From the NCBI RefSeq assembly GCF_021369635.1, contig NZ_JAJNBZ010000020.1, positions 58,967 through 122,966 of the forward strand: a stretch of DNA of 64,000 nucleotides. Direction: 5' to 3'. This stretch comes from Paenibacillus profundus. Lineage in GTDB: Bacteria > Bacillota > Bacilli > Paenibacillales > Paenibacillaceae. The notes beneath the pieces are model-generated. The model was not told the origin of the DNA and ran no database searches. It was given only the letters and a program-made list of their open reading frames with translations. Numbering within the stretch: the first letter of the stretch is position 1; each line of letters starts with the position of its first letter. Made by a program: the position numbers and the translations under genes. Below, piece by piece: positions 53,031 to 62,301 of the stretch.

Positions 53031-54569
53031 ATGCGTATTCGGAAGTGGCTGGCACTCGGACTAGTTGCCATGCTCGTCGTGCTGACGGGTTGTCAATCGA
53101 TCGGCGGGCTTGATGTTGCGAAGGTACTGAAACAGCAGCTTGACGTCAAATCGGCTGAATCCAAGAGTACCGTTTCATTAAAGCTTGATCTCGCTGACAA
53201 TGCGAAATTGAGCGATGAAGACAAGCAGATCATTCAATGGTTGAATGATGCGCAGATTACCATTGATGCGAAGACACAAGACATCACACATGTGTCAATG
53301 GAGGGCAAGCTGAAGCTGGCGGGCCAGGAAGTGCCGTTCAAATTAGGCAAGCAGGATACTGCTATGGCATTATGGGTGGAAGGAGCGAAATCACCACTTA
53401 TTATTAGCGATCCTGGTTTGGTTGCAGGTATCGGCATGCTGCCGACGGATGAAGTGACGAAGCAAGCGCAATCCTTCATGAAATCGACGGTGGATTTGTT
53501 AGTCAAGCATGCCCCGAATCCGAAGCAAGCGGACGTATCGTCGGTGAACGAGCAAGTTGCAGGCGAATCCTTGTCGCTCAAGAAGCTGCACATGGAATTT
53601 ACCGGGGAGGAATTGATTCCTTGGGTGAAAGAAACGTTGCAATCACTTTTGAAGGATGAAGCGGGATTGAAGGCATGGTTCCAAGAGATGGGCAAATTGT
53701 ATGCGCCAATCATCACGGCAGGCATGGGACTGTCTCTCGGGGATGAATCCGGTCAGCTGGATTTCTTGAAAGACGGTGAAGTGCTCGGCTTGACGGCGTA
53801 CAAGTGGGTCATGGAAAATGCTCCGAAATGGGTGGAAGAACTCGATGCCGCTTATGCCAAGCTCGTAAAAGAAACGCCAGAGCTGGCAACGGTGTTAGGA
53901 CCGAATACGAAGCTGACGCTGGACTATTATGTAGACGGACAGTCTAATGTTCGCAAATCTTCCATACAGTTGAATGTGGCACTGCCTGCAGGCCAAGAAA
54001 TCCCGTTAAAAGGCATTACATATTCGATCACATCGGAATTGAGCAACATCAATGGCAACGTGAAGGCGGATGTTATCGATACGGCGAATGCTGTGAAGAT
54101 GGACGATCCGAACATGACGCCAGGAAAGTGGCTGAATCATTTCGATTCCAACTCGGTTGTATATAGCTGGTTGAAGGGAATGGGCATTACGAGCAAGATC
54201 GCAATGCTGCCTATGAAGAGCAGCGAATACGACGATTGGTTCTCTGACGATCCGCTTCCTTACAACAAAAACGGCAGCATGATGGCACCTCTTAGTGAAG
54301 TGGCGCAGCAATTCGATGCAGATTTGAAATATGACAGCAGCACGAAGCAAATCGCTATCATTGATGATATTACAGGCAACCGCATTGAAATGAAGCTGGG
54401 CAGCAAGGAAGCGACAGCCGGCGGGCAGGCAATGACACTGCCGGTTGCGCCGGAACTGAAGGACGGAATGATTTTCGCTCCACTTCGTTCGCTCGGCGAC
54501 ATGCTCAACTTTACGATTAAGTTCGAAGAGACAGAGTATGCCAGTTGGATTATGCTTGAGCGCAAATAA
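53031..54569 (+). CDS. Lipoprotein with C-terminal copper amine oxidase N-terminal-type domain
   Basis: A 512-residue secreted protein. The signal peptide ends at the lipobox VVLTGCQS (Cys about 21). The central part (about 30-400) is an unrecognised, mostly beta- and helix-mixed region with repeated LKLDLADNAKLSDEDKQI-like segments. From about 410 the stalk domain common in Paenibacillus surface proteins appears (FDADLKYDSSTKQIAIIDDITGN and MIFAPLRSLGDMLNFTIKFEETE). GAAGGGAGAG supports the ATG at 53031. Its function is unknown; it is probably an envelope protein. Confidence 0.85.
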   Translation: MRIRKWLALGLVAMLVVLTGCQSIGGLDVAKVLKQQLDVKSAESKSTVSLKLDLADNAKLSDEDKQIIQWLNDAQITIDAKTQDITHVSMEGKLKLAGQEVPFKLGKQDTAMALWVEGAKSPLIISDPGLVAGIGMLPTDEVTKQAQSFMKSTVDLLVKHAPNPKQADVSSVNEQVAGESLSLKKLHMEFTGEELIPWVKETLQSLLKDEAGLKAWFQEMGKLYAPIITAGMGLSLGDESGQLDFLKDGEVLGLTAYKWVMENAPKWVEELDAAYAKLVKETPELATVLGPNTKLTLDYYVDGQSNVRKSSIQLNVALPAGQEIPLKGITYSITSELSNINGNVKADVIDTANAVKMDDPNMTPGKWLNHFDSNSVVYSWLKGMGITSKIAMLPMKSSEYDDWFSDDPLPYNKNGSMMAPLSEVAQQFDADLKYDSSTKQIAIIDDITGNRIEMKLGSKEATAGGQAMTLPVAPELKDGMIFAPLRSLGDMLNFTIKFEETEYASWIMLERK

Positions 54570-54587
54570 ATAGACGCAGCACAAAGG

Positions 54588-54625
54588 AAGCCAAAGCTTG
54601 AACCGGATGGTTCGGGCTTTGGCTT
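54588..54625. terminator. Terminator after the 53-kb lipoprotein
   Basis: AAGCCAAAGC...GAACC (54588-54604) pairs with GGTTC...GCTTTGGCTT (54609-54625) around a short GGAT loop. Confidence 0.85.
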
Positions 54626-54671
54626 GTTGCATTTGTAGAAGGGTTCTGACAAGAAGATTGCCTAGCAGGCG

Positions 54672-55424
54672 TTATTTATAACCAACTAAGCGGGACATTT
54701 CCTTCGTCATTTGCAGCAGCGCGCTGAGCCAGCGGTCTACATTCGGTTCCATTCGGTCACTTGGTCCGATGAGACTGATGGAGGCATTTACACTGCCATC
54801 GGCTTGATAGATCGGGGCAGCGATACCCGTAACACCGACATTGCGCATGTTGGAGCTAATCTCATAGCCACGGCTGCGAATGAGTTCGAGACGACTTCGT
54901 ATTTCGCTAAGATCGGTGAGCGATTGTTCCGTAAACGCGGTAATTGGCTCTTCGAGTGCAGCATCCCACATTTCCTCCGGACTGAAGGCGAGAATAACGC
55001 GCGATGCGCTTGTCGCGTACAGCGGGAAGCGGCGGTACGCATCGATGATGAAGCGGATAGGCAAGGGAGAATCCAGCTTGTCCACATAGATGGCATCACG
55101 ATGGTCACGAATGCAAAGACAGACGGATTCTTTCGTCAATTCAGCCAACTGCTGCAAATAAGACCTTGAGAAGCTGACCCAATCATCATCATGCTTTACT
55201 TTGTTGCCCAGCTCCAGAAGGGTATATCCGAGCGAGTACAGCTTCGTTTGCGGATTCTGCTTGATGAATCCTTCGCTTTCAAGCGTCGACAGCATTTTAT
55301 GCACGGCCCCTTTGGACCACTGCAGTTCCTTGCTTAGGTCGGTGACGCCCCATTCTTTGTTGCCGTTAATAAATACTTTAAGCAGCGTACAGCATTTCTG
55401 TACGGAAGTCAGATAGTGTTCCAT
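54672..55424 (-). CDS. IclR family transcriptional regulator
   Basis: A 250-residue regulator. The N-terminal winged helix (about 10-60) has VQKCCTLLKVFINGNKEWGVTDLSKELQWSKGAVHKMLSTLESEGFI. The ligand domain follows with VDKLDSPLPIRFIIDAYRRFPLYATSASRVILAF and RGYEISSNMRNVGVTGIAAPIYQADG. The frame is open to 55448, but AGGGAGAGAGGG at 55428-55439 places the ATG at 55424. It is transcribed away from the ABC operon and likely binds GTTCAC-TATAT-GTGAAC there. The effector is unknown. Confidence 0.88.
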   Translation of the reverse strand: MEHYLTSVQKCCTLLKVFINGNKEWGVTDLSKELQWSKGAVHKMLSTLESEGFIKQNPQTKLYSLGYTLLELGNKVKHDDDWVSFSRSYLQQLAELTKESVCLCIRDHRDAIYVDKLDSPLPIRFIIDAYRRFPLYATSASRVILAFSPEEMWDAALEEPITAFTEQSLTDLSEIRSRLELIRSRGYEISSNMRNVGVTGIAAPIYQADGSVNASISLIGPSDRMEPNVDRWLSALLQMTKEMSRLVGYK

Positions 55425-55461
55425 ACCCTCTCTCTCCCTACCCTGCATCTCAATAGAGTTT

Positions 55462-55485
55462 GTTCAAAAAGGTTCCTTTTCGAAC
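55462..55485 (-). repeat. Dispersed palindromic element, copy upstream of iclR
   Basis: Read on the minus strand: arms GTTCGAAAAGG and CCTTTTTGAAC with an AA centre, followed by AAACTCTATTGAGA. It closely matches the 10608 copy, including the CTCTAT tail, and lies in the iclR leader. Confidence 0.65.
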
Positions 55486-55612
55486 ACGCACCAATATGCA
55501 AACAAAACGATGATTGCAAATATGTTTTCCGTAAGACATCGAAAATTCACGAATGTGTTCAATATTTTTCCTGATAAGTGATTAAAATGTGACAAAATTC
55601 ATGGTATCTGTA

Positions 55613-55641
55613 TTGAACATACCAAATCGCTGTGCTAAAAT
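55613..55641 (+). promoter_or_regulatory. Candidate promoter of the PotABCD-type operon
   Basis: TTGAAC (55613-55618), 17 bases, TAAAAT (55636-55641). The predicted start near 55648 lies 58 bases before the first gene. Confidence 0.55.
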
Positions 55642-55670
55642 CAAACCAATATTCACCATTCATAAACAGT

Positions 55671-55687
55671 GTTCACTATATGTGAAC
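55671..55687 (+). promoter_or_regulatory. Candidate IclR operator
   Basis: Perfect dyad GTTCAC-TATAT-GTGAAC. It falls just downstream of the predicted transcription start, where a repressor would block elongation. A looser TTCAC-GAAT-GTG pattern occurs near 55547-55558. IclR-family proteins often bind such sites. Confidence 0.6.
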
Positions 55688-55705
55688 GAATTAGGGAGGA
55701 AAATA

Positions 55706-56806
55706 ATGAAGGTACGTCGTTGGGCTTCCTTGATATTGGCTTTGACGTTAGCAGGAACTTTGTTGGCAGCTTGCGGAGAATCGGTTTCAACCCAAACTAA
55801 TGGAAGCGATTCCAATTCAACTGCGATTGCAGGCGAACTGATTGTTGCGGGAAATGGCGCGACGGTCGAAGCCTTGATGAAGGATGAAATTTTTAAGAAG
55901 TTCAATGACAAATACCCAGAGGTCAAGCTGTCATATGTGTCGGGCGTGTCGACTGATATTGTAGCGAAAGTCACTGCCCAGCAAGGCTCGCCGCAAATAG
56001 ACGTCGCCGTCATCGAGGGAGGTGAACAAGAGGCGGGACGCGCAAAAGGGTTGTGGGAAACACTTGACTCGAGCCAAATTCCGAATATGTCCAAGGTTGA
56101 CGAATCATTAAAGGTGAACGAGAACAGCGGCGTAACCGTCAACTTTACCCCAATGGGTATTTCGTATAATGCCAAGCTTGTACGGGAAAAAGGGCTGCCT
56201 GTCCCTGAATCATGGAATGACCTGGCTCGTCCGGAGATGAAGGGAAATATTACGCTGACGGAAATGTCCAGCAATTTCGGACGATCCGCTACCATTATGC
56301 TTGCTTATGCCAATGGCGGATCCGAGAAAGACATGACCGCAGGGTTCGATAAACTGAAAACGATTGCCGGGTATATGCCGACCTTTGCGAAGACGGCCGC
56401 CCAGCTGCAGCAAAATTTGCAAAATCATACATCCGTATATACAGCATGGACGATGGCGCGCAGCGTTGTGCAGAAGGATCAAGGTGTGGAGCTTGAATTC
56501 GTTATTCCGCAGGAAGGGGCAAATATCGTGCCGAACGTTGCCTCTTTGGTGAAAGGCGCCAAGCATCCGGAGGCTGCAAAAGCGTTCATTGATTTCCTGT
56601 TGACGGAGGATGTCCAGATTTTGTACGCGACCAAGCTGTATTATAATACGGCCGTCGATGTGAAATTGCCGGAGGACACGGGGAAGCTGCTTGATTTCGA
56701 CAAGAGCAAAATTGTCGCACTTGATTATGAAGTCATCAGCCAAAAAATGAAAGAATGGCTAGATACGTTTAATAAAGAAGTAGCACCTCAGGTCGGCAAA
56801 CAATAA
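55706..56806 (+). CDS. ABC transporter substrate-binding lipoprotein (PotD/Fe-type, family 1)
   Basis: A 366-residue extracellular binding protein. The lipobox is LLAACGES (Cys about 23). The SBP fold shows GELIVAGNGATVEALMKDEIFKKFNDKYPEVKLSYVSG, QGSPQIDVAVIEGGEQ, TPMGISYNAKLVREKGLPVPESWNDLARPEMKGNI and VPNVASLVKGAKHPEAAKAFIDFLLTEDVQ. The frame is open from 55589; GGGAGGAAAATA sets the ATG at 55706. It is the first gene of the IclR-adjacent operon. Polyamine, phosphonate, iron or acyl-amino acid binding are all possible; the M20 neighbour suggests an amide-containing substrate. Confidence 0.85.
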   Translation: MKVRRWASLILALTLAGTLLAACGESVSTQTNGSDSNSTAIAGELIVAGNGATVEALMKDEIFKKFNDKYPEVKLSYVSGVSTDIVAKVTAQQGSPQIDVAVIEGGEQEAGRAKGLWETLDSSQIPNMSKVDESLKVNENSGVTVNFTPMGISYNAKLVREKGLPVPESWNDLARPEMKGNITLTEMSSNFGRSATIMLAYANGGSEKDMTAGFDKLKTIAGYMPTFAKTAAQLQQNLQNHTSVYTAWTMARSVVQKDQGVELEFVIPQEGANIVPNVASLVKGAKHPEAAKAFIDFLLTEDVQILYATKLYYNTAVDVKLPEDTGKLLDFDKSKIVALDYEVISQKMKEWLDTFNKEVAPQVGKQ

Positions 56807-56811
56807 TTCGT

Positions 56812-56834
56812 GTTCAAAAGAGACTTTTTTGAGC
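56812..56834 (+). repeat. Dispersed palindromic element, copy upstream of the ATPase gene
   Basis: GTTCAAAAG and CTTTTTTGAGC around AGA: an imperfect version of the 10608 element, followed by AACCATTC. It lies inside the operon, directly after the binding-protein stop. Confidence 0.5.
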
Positions 56835-56875
56835 AACCATTCATGGCGAATACTTATCGGAGCGGAGGCATGTTC

Positions 56876-57988
56876 ATGACACAATATGACGTAGAACTGC
56901 AGGGCGTGCACAAGCGCTTTGGAGGAACGGCCGTCGTTGACAATTTCAACTTGCAGGTGGAACGGGGAGAGTGTGTCACATTCCTCGGTCCTTCAGGCTG
57001 CGGGAAGACGACGACTTTAAATATGATCGCTGGCTTCCTAGAACCGGATGGAGGGGAACTGCGCATTAAAGGCAAATCGATGAATGGGGTCCCTGCGAAC
57101 AAGCGCGATCTCGGCATGGTGTTCCAGACCTATTCGTTGTTCCCGCATATGACCGTGGAAGAGAATGTCGCTTACGGTCTGAAGCTGAGAAAGACGTCCA
57201 AGCGTGATATGCAGGTACGCGTGCGCAAGGTGCTCGAACTGGTGAAGCTGCCGCATGTAGCCGATCGTTATCCGAAGCAGCTATCCGGCGGACAGCGTCA
57301 GCGTATTGCGATTGCCCGGGCGCTGGTGACAGAACCGTCGTTGCTCTTGCTTGACGAGCCACTCAGCAACTTAGATGCGAAGCTGCGGGAAGAATTGCGC
57401 GAGGAGCTGAAGCGGCTGCAGCAGGAGATTGGGGTAACGACTATTTTCGTCACGCATGATCAGGAAGAAGCAATGTACTTATCCGACCGTATCGTCGTCT
57501 TGGACCACGGGAAGGTGGAGCAAATTGGTGCGCCAGAGGACATATACCATTCCCCAGCGTCCGCATTTGTGCACGAGTTTATTGGGAAATCAAATCGATT
57601 TGAGGCGGTCGTCACCTCCCAGTCAAACGGCATGGGGGCGCTCGTGACGACAAACGGCATCACATTGAAGGCGGAGCAACATATGTATTCGTTCCAGGAA
57701 GGGGAGCGGGTGTCGGCTTATATCCGCCCCGAGCATATCCGAATGGCTGCAGCTCATGAGGAACGCGATGCCAAGGCTGGCCTTGGTGAAGACAATACAG
57801 TCTTTGGCACGGTTCGCCTCATCTCTTTCCTCGGATCCTATGGCGAGCTTATCGTCGACGTGGAGGGAACTCCGGTTACCGTTCGTACGCATACGCTGCG
57901 CCGTCAGGCGGGGTTTGGCGAAGGGGAGCGCATCAAGCTCATATGGGATGCCCATGACGTCAGCGTCTTTTCGTGGAAGGAGGAGTAA
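56876..57988 (+). CDS. ABC transporter ATP-binding protein, PotA-like
   Basis: A 370-residue ATPase with Walker A GPSGCGKTT (about 37-45), Q-loop VFQTYSLFPHMTVEENVAYGLKLRK, signature LSGGQRQRIAIARAL, Walker B LLLLDEPLSNLDAKLR and H-loop FVTHDQEEA. A C-terminal TOBE domain (about 260-365) fits the PotA/FbpC class. The frame is open from 56810, but GGAGCGGAGG then the ATG at 56876 is the better start. It powers the two permeases that follow. Confidence 0.9.
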   Translation: MTQYDVELQGVHKRFGGTAVVDNFNLQVERGECVTFLGPSGCGKTTTLNMIAGFLEPDGGELRIKGKSMNGVPANKRDLGMVFQTYSLFPHMTVEENVAYGLKLRKTSKRDMQVRVRKVLELVKLPHVADRYPKQLSGGQRQRIAIARALVTEPSLLLLDEPLSNLDAKLREELREELKRLQQEIGVTTIFVTHDQEEAMYLSDRIVVLDHGKVEQIGAPEDIYHSPASAFVHEFIGKSNRFEAVVTSQSNGMGALVTTNGITLKAEQHMYSFQEGERVSAYIRPEHIRMAAAHEERDAKAGLGEDNTVFGTVRLISFLGSYGELIVDVEGTPVTVRTHTLRRQAGFGEGERIKLIWDAHDVSVFSWKEE

Positions 57989-57991
57989 GCG

Positions 57992-58855
57992 ATGTCCAAG
58001 CTTGCGCGCAACAAAGTGTGGGCAGCGCTGCTGCTGCTCGTCCCGAGCTTCATTATTATCTTCGGCGTGTTCGTGCTGCCGATGCTATACATGCTAATGA
58101 TTAGCGTTCGTGAAGACGGAGGAACGGGAGCGTGGACAGCTGCTCAGTATAAGCTCTTTTTTCAAGACCCCTATTATATTGAAGTGTTATGGCGCACGGT
58201 CAGGCTTAGCTTGTGGACGGTGCTGGCTTGCCTTATTCTTGGTTACCCTGTGGCGATGTATATGGCGAGAGCAACGCCCAAGATGCGCGGTTTCATTACT
58301 TTTCTTATTTTATCGCCGCACTTAATCAGTGTTGTCATACGCAACTTCGGCTGGGTCGTCATTTTGAGCGATAACGGCTTTATTAACAATACGTTATTGA
58401 AGCTTGGGCTTATCGATAAGCCGTTGCGCTTGCTTTACAATGAGCTCGGCGTCGTTATCGGGTTAACGGATTCCCTTATTGTCTACATGGTGCTGGCGGT
58501 GGCCACGAGCCTGTATGCGGTAGATGCTTCATTATATAAGGCGGCCGGAATCCTCGGGGCATCCAAGGCGCGCATGTTCTTCAGCGTGACCTTGCCGCTC
58601 AGCATGCCTGGCATCTTTGCGGGCACGACGCTCGTATTCAGTCTGGCAATGAGCGCGTTCGTGACACCGGCCCTTATGGGAGGCACTTCTGTAAAGGTCA
58701 TGCCTGTCATCGCGTATGAGAAGATGATGGCTGCTTACGATTGGTCGCTTGGAGCGGCGCTTGCTTTCTTGCTGCTCGGTTCGACACTGGGGTTGGTTGC
58801 GTTCTTTACGAAGCTGGTCGAGACGAAGCGCCATAAGGAGGTGTTCTCATCATGA
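57992..58855 (+). CDS. ABC transporter permease, PotB-like
   Basis: A 287-residue permease with about six helices: VWAALLLLVPSFIIIFGVFVLPMLYMLMISV at the start, and the EAA-type loop AAGILGASKARMFFSVTLPLSMPGIFAGT near residue 185. The pattern matches PotB/PhnU-type permeases. It starts three bases after the ATPase stop (GGAGGAGTAAGCG) and overlaps the next permease by four bases. Confidence 0.9.
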   Translation: MSKLARNKVWAALLLLVPSFIIIFGVFVLPMLYMLMISVREDGGTGAWTAAQYKLFFQDPYYIEVLWRTVRLSLWTVLACLILGYPVAMYMARATPKMRGFITFLILSPHLISVVIRNFGWVVILSDNGFINNTLLKLGLIDKPLRLLYNELGVVIGLTDSLIVYMVLAVATSLYAVDASLYKAAGILGASKARMFFSVTLPLSMPGIFAGTTLVFSLAMSAFVTPALMGGTSVKVMPVIAYEKMMAAYDWSLGAALAFLLLGSTLGLVAFFTKLVETKRHKEVFSS

Positions 58856-59670
58856 TGAGGGAGTCAGGACGTTTCCGCCTCACCCCGCTTGGTCTAATTA
58901 CGTTCTTTGTCGTGCTGATGGTCATCTCACCGCTGCTTATTATCGTTCCTACCTCGTTCACATCGACAGGTGTGCTGAGATTTCCGCCGGAAGGCTTTTC
59001 ACTGCAATGGTATATCAAAATATTCGATCGACCCGAATTCGTCGATTCCTTCTGGTTCAGCTTGAAGCTGGCGGTGCTGGCCGCTGTCATTGCAACGCTC
59101 TTCGGCACGCTGGCTGCGTTGGCGCTTCACAAATACAGGCCGCCCGGCAGCGGTGCGATTAACGCTCTCTTGCTGTCGCCGCTAACGGTGCCTTCACTCA
59201 TTATCGGGATTTCAGCACTCTTATTCTTTACACGGATCGGGCTCGCAGGAACGTTTACAGGACTTCTCTTATCTCATATACTCATTTCGGTGCCGTACGT
59301 AGTGCGGCTGGTGTTAACTGGACTCAGCTCCTTCGATTATACATTGGAACGAGCGGCTGCTATATTGGGCGCTCACCCGATACGCACCTTCTGGGACATT
59401 ACGCTCCCGGTCATCCGGCCAGCGATCTTCTCCGGAATGGTGTTCGCCTTCTTAACTTCATTCGATAACGTGACGGTATCGCTCTTTCTCATTTCGCCGT
59501 CGACGACCACGCTGCCGATGGCGATATTCAACTATATGCAGGAGTCGCTGACTCCGCTTGTCGCTTCGATTTCATCCATCATGATTTTACTTAGTCTTAT
59601 TTTTATTTTCATCTTAGAACGGGTATATGGATTAGACCGCTTATTCGGTTCCAATTCGCATTCCCATTAA
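58852..59670 (+). CDS. ABC transporter permease, PotC-like
   Basis: A 272-residue permease with six helices. LGLITFFVVLMVISPLLIIVPTSFTSTGVLRFPPEGFSLQWY is the classic PotC opening and the coupling loop RAAAILGAHPIRTFWDITLPVIRPAIFSG is near residue 177. The start ATG overlaps the previous stop, with GGAGGTG upstream. It completes the transporter with the upstream three genes. Confidence 0.9.
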   Translation: MMRESGRFRLTPLGLITFFVVLMVISPLLIIVPTSFTSTGVLRFPPEGFSLQWYIKIFDRPEFVDSFWFSLKLAVLAAVIATLFGTLAALALHKYRPPGSGAINALLLSPLTVPSLIIGISALLFFTRIGLAGTFTGLLLSHILISVPYVVRLVLTGLSSFDYTLERAAAILGAHPIRTFWDITLPVIRPAIFSGMVFAFLTSFDNVTVSLFLISPSTTTLPMAIFNYMQESLTPLVASISSIMILLSLIFIFILERVYGLDRLFGSNSHSH

Positions 59671-59686
59671 GGCAGGTCGAGAACCT

Positions 59687-60823
59687 ATGAATTTTGTATC
59701 GCAGCTCGAAAGTTGGTTGCCGGACATGGTCGCTCTCTTAGCGGAGAGTGTCAACATGGATTCACCGTCCACGGACAAGTTATTAACGGACCGGATGATC
59801 GGTTGGTATGCTGCACGCTGCAGCGAAGTTCTCCAAGCACGGGTAGAGCGCGTTCCGAACCGGCAATACGGAGATCGGTTGGCCGTTCGTGTAGGCAATG
59901 GTCCGAGGCAAGTTCTGCTGGTCGGCCATGCGGATACGGTATGGCCTGCTGGCGAGGCGAAGCTCAGGCCGTTCCGAATTGATGGGGATCGCGCTTTCGG
60001 TCCTGGCGTCTACGATATGAAGGCAGGTCTTATTCAAGCATTATTTGCATTAAAATTGCTGCAAATGACAAATAAACTTTCCCAACAGCTATCAATTGTG
60101 TTATTAATTAATAGTGATGAAGAAATTGGGAGTCCCACCTCCCGGCAATGGATCGAATCTTATGCGCGCAAGAGCGAGGCCGCCTTCGTGTTGGAGCCTC
60201 CCATGGAACCGTATGGAGCGGTAAAGACCGCCCGCAAAGGCAGCGGTCGCTTCCTGCTGTCCTTGGAAGGACGGTCAGCCCACGCCGGAGTCAACCCGGA
60301 GGCGGGCGTGTCCGCAGTAGAGGAGTTGGCGCGACAGATTATAAGATTGCATACTTGGTCCGAACCAAGCCGCGGCATTTATATCAACGTAGGTGTCGTA
60401 AACGGGGGCATCGGTGCGAATGTCATTGCAGATCGCGCGACGGCGGAAATTGATGTTCGCGTGCAGACGATGGACGATTTTCGGCATTTTGCAGCGAGAA
60501 TGAACCATCTAACGCCCTTTCATCCCGAAGTTCGTATGCAAATGACTGGGGATATGAATCGCCCGCCGATGGAAAGAACGAAGCAAATCGAACGACTGTT
60601 CAATATCGCCCGCGGGGCTGCCTGGGATCAATTGAACCTTGATCTCGGTGAAACGAGCACGGGCGGAGTCAGTGATGGGAATTTTATTGCAGCATGCGGA
60701 ACGCCGACATTGGACGGGCTTGGAGTCCGCGGAGACGGAGCACATTCATCGTCAGAATATATATGGCTTACAGAACTTCCGCGCAGAGCCGCATTGTTGG
60801 CTGGCATCTTAGAACGCTTATAA
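59687..60823 (+). CDS. M20 family metallopeptidase (carboxypeptidase G2-like)
   Basis: A 378-residue zinc hydrolase. Metal and catalytic motifs are VLLVGHADTVWP (His near 80), GVYDMKAGLIQAL (Asp near 110), LLINSDEEIGSPTS (Glu-Glu near 145), LEPP (Glu near 167) and a C-terminal HSSSEY-type ligand. The dimerisation insert has SLEGRSAHAGVNPEAGVSAV. It removes an amino acid from an N-acyl or peptide substrate in the cytoplasm. It follows the transporter by 16 bases, so the imported compound is probably its substrate. Confidence 0.88.
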   Translation: MNFVSQLESWLPDMVALLAESVNMDSPSTDKLLTDRMIGWYAARCSEVLQARVERVPNRQYGDRLAVRVGNGPRQVLLVGHADTVWPAGEAKLRPFRIDGDRAFGPGVYDMKAGLIQALFALKLLQMTNKLSQQLSIVLLINSDEEIGSPTSRQWIESYARKSEAAFVLEPPMEPYGAVKTARKGSGRFLLSLEGRSAHAGVNPEAGVSAVEELARQIIRLHTWSEPSRGIYINVGVVNGGIGANVIADRATAEIDVRVQTMDDFRHFAARMNHLTPFHPEVRMQMTGDMNRPPMERTKQIERLFNIARGAAWDQLNLDLGETSTGGVSDGNFIAACGTPTLDGLGVRGDGAHSSSEYIWLTELPRRAALLAGILERL

Positions 60824-60853
60824 AGGATCTTACGCCAAGGGAGAGTGACGACA

Positions 60854-62290
60854 ATGGCCAAGTCGTTAGGGTCAAGCACGAATATTATTATTCGTATGGA
60901 AATTGATAAAAATCAGTGCACATTTGCACAAGTTGCAGCAGCTATCGGTGAAGGCGGCGGTGACATTGTTGCGATTGACGTCATTCGCGGCACAGCGGCA
61001 TCAACAGTTCGCGACATTACGGTGAACGTATATGACGGCAGCGTAGGCGATCGCATCGTCCAACATTTGAAGCAAGTGGAAGGCGTCAAAATCGTTAACG
61101 TATCGGACCAGACGTTCCTGCTTCATTTGGGCGGAAAAATTGAAATGCAGCCAAAGGTTCCGATCCGGAACCGCGATGATTTGTCGCGTGTCTATACCCC
61201 AGGTGTAGCACGTGTCTGTATGGCAATTCACGAGGATCCTTCTCGTGCCTATACGCTGACGATTAAGCGGGATACGGTTGCCGTCGTCTCAGACGGAACG
61301 GCCGTGCTCGGACTGGGCGATATCGGGGCGATGGCCGCGATGCCGGTCATGGAAGGGAAGGCGATGCTGTTCAAGCAATTCGCGAATGTCGACGCGTTCC
61401 CGATCTGTCTCGATACGCAGGATACGGAAGAGATTATCCGGACGATTCAAGCGATCGCACCAGCCTTCGGCGGCATCAACCTGGAGGATATTTCAGCACC
61501 GCGCTGTTTCGAGATCGAACAGCGTCTGAACGAGCTGCTTGACATCCCGGTCTTCCATGACGATCAGCACGGTACGGCTGTCGTCTTGCTTGCCGGTATT
61601 TTGAACTCGCTGCGCATCGTCGGCAAGCGGATAGAAGATTGCAAGATCATATTGTGCGGCATCGGCGCAGCTGGAATGGCATGTACGGAAATGCTAATGT
61701 CTGCTGGAGCGGTCAACGTTATCGGCGTCGATCGGCAAGGAGCGCTTAATCGGGATGAATTGTACGCGAACGAGGCTTGGAACCGTTTTGCGGCGAAGAC
61801 GAATCCGAATGGTGAGCGCGGCATGCTGTCTGATGTCATTAAAGGGGCGGACGTGTTCATCGGCGTATCGGGTCCAGGTGTGTTGAAGAAGAAAGACGTA
61901 TCTGCGATGGCGTCGGATCCGATCATATTCGCGATGGCGAACCCGACACCCGAAATCGATCCAGAGGAAATCGAAGGCATAGCCCGCATTATTGCGACTG
62001 GCCGCTCGGATTACCCGAATCAGATTAACAATGTGCTCTGCTTCCCAGGGTTGTTCCGTGGCGTGCTGGATTGCCGCGCCTCCAAAGTGACCGAGCGCAT
62101 GAAGCTGGCGGCGGCCCATGCGATTGCGGAAGTGGTGTCCCCTGAAGAATTAAGTGAACTATATATTATTCCGAGCGTCTTTAACACGCAGGTCGTGTCC
62201 AAGGTTCGCGACGCGGTGGTGGATGCCGCGTATGCAGATGGTGTGGCTCGCCGGCGTGATTATCGAGACAGCACGAACAAAGGAGTATAG
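60854..62290 (+). CDS. NAD(P)-dependent malic enzyme with N-terminal ACT domain
   Basis: A 478-residue enzyme. An N-terminal ACT-type domain (about 1-75: STNIIIRMEIDKNQCTFAQVAAAIGEGGGDIVAIDVI) precedes the malic core: SRVYTPGVARVCMAI (catalytic Tyr), AVVSDGTAVLGLGDIGAMAAMPVMEGKAMLFKQFA, VFHDDQHGTAVV and the NAD-binding ILCGIGAAGMACTEM near 265-285. It converts malate to pyruvate and CO2. A GTG at 60845 is in frame, but AAGGGAGA favours the ATG at 60854. It is 30 bases from the M20 gene and 11 from sda. Confidence 0.92.
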   Translation: MAKSLGSSTNIIIRMEIDKNQCTFAQVAAAIGEGGGDIVAIDVIRGTAASTVRDITVNVYDGSVGDRIVQHLKQVEGVKIVNVSDQTFLLHLGGKIEMQPKVPIRNRDDLSRVYTPGVARVCMAIHEDPSRAYTLTIKRDTVAVVSDGTAVLGLGDIGAMAAMPVMEGKAMLFKQFANVDAFPICLDTQDTEEIIRTIQAIAPAFGGINLEDISAPRCFEIEQRLNELLDIPVFHDDQHGTAVVLLAGILNSLRIVGKRIEDCKIILCGIGAAGMACTEMLMSAGAVNVIGVDRQGALNRDELYANEAWNRFAAKTNPNGERGMLSDVIKGADVFIGVSGPGVLKKKDVSAMASDPIIFAMANPTPEIDPEEIEGIARIIATGRSDYPNQINNVLCFPGLFRGVLDCRASKVTERMKLAAAHAIAEVVSPEELSELYIIPSVFNTQVVSKVRDAVVDAAYADGVARRRDYRDSTNKGV

Positions 62291-62301
62291 AGAGAGCAAT
62301 C

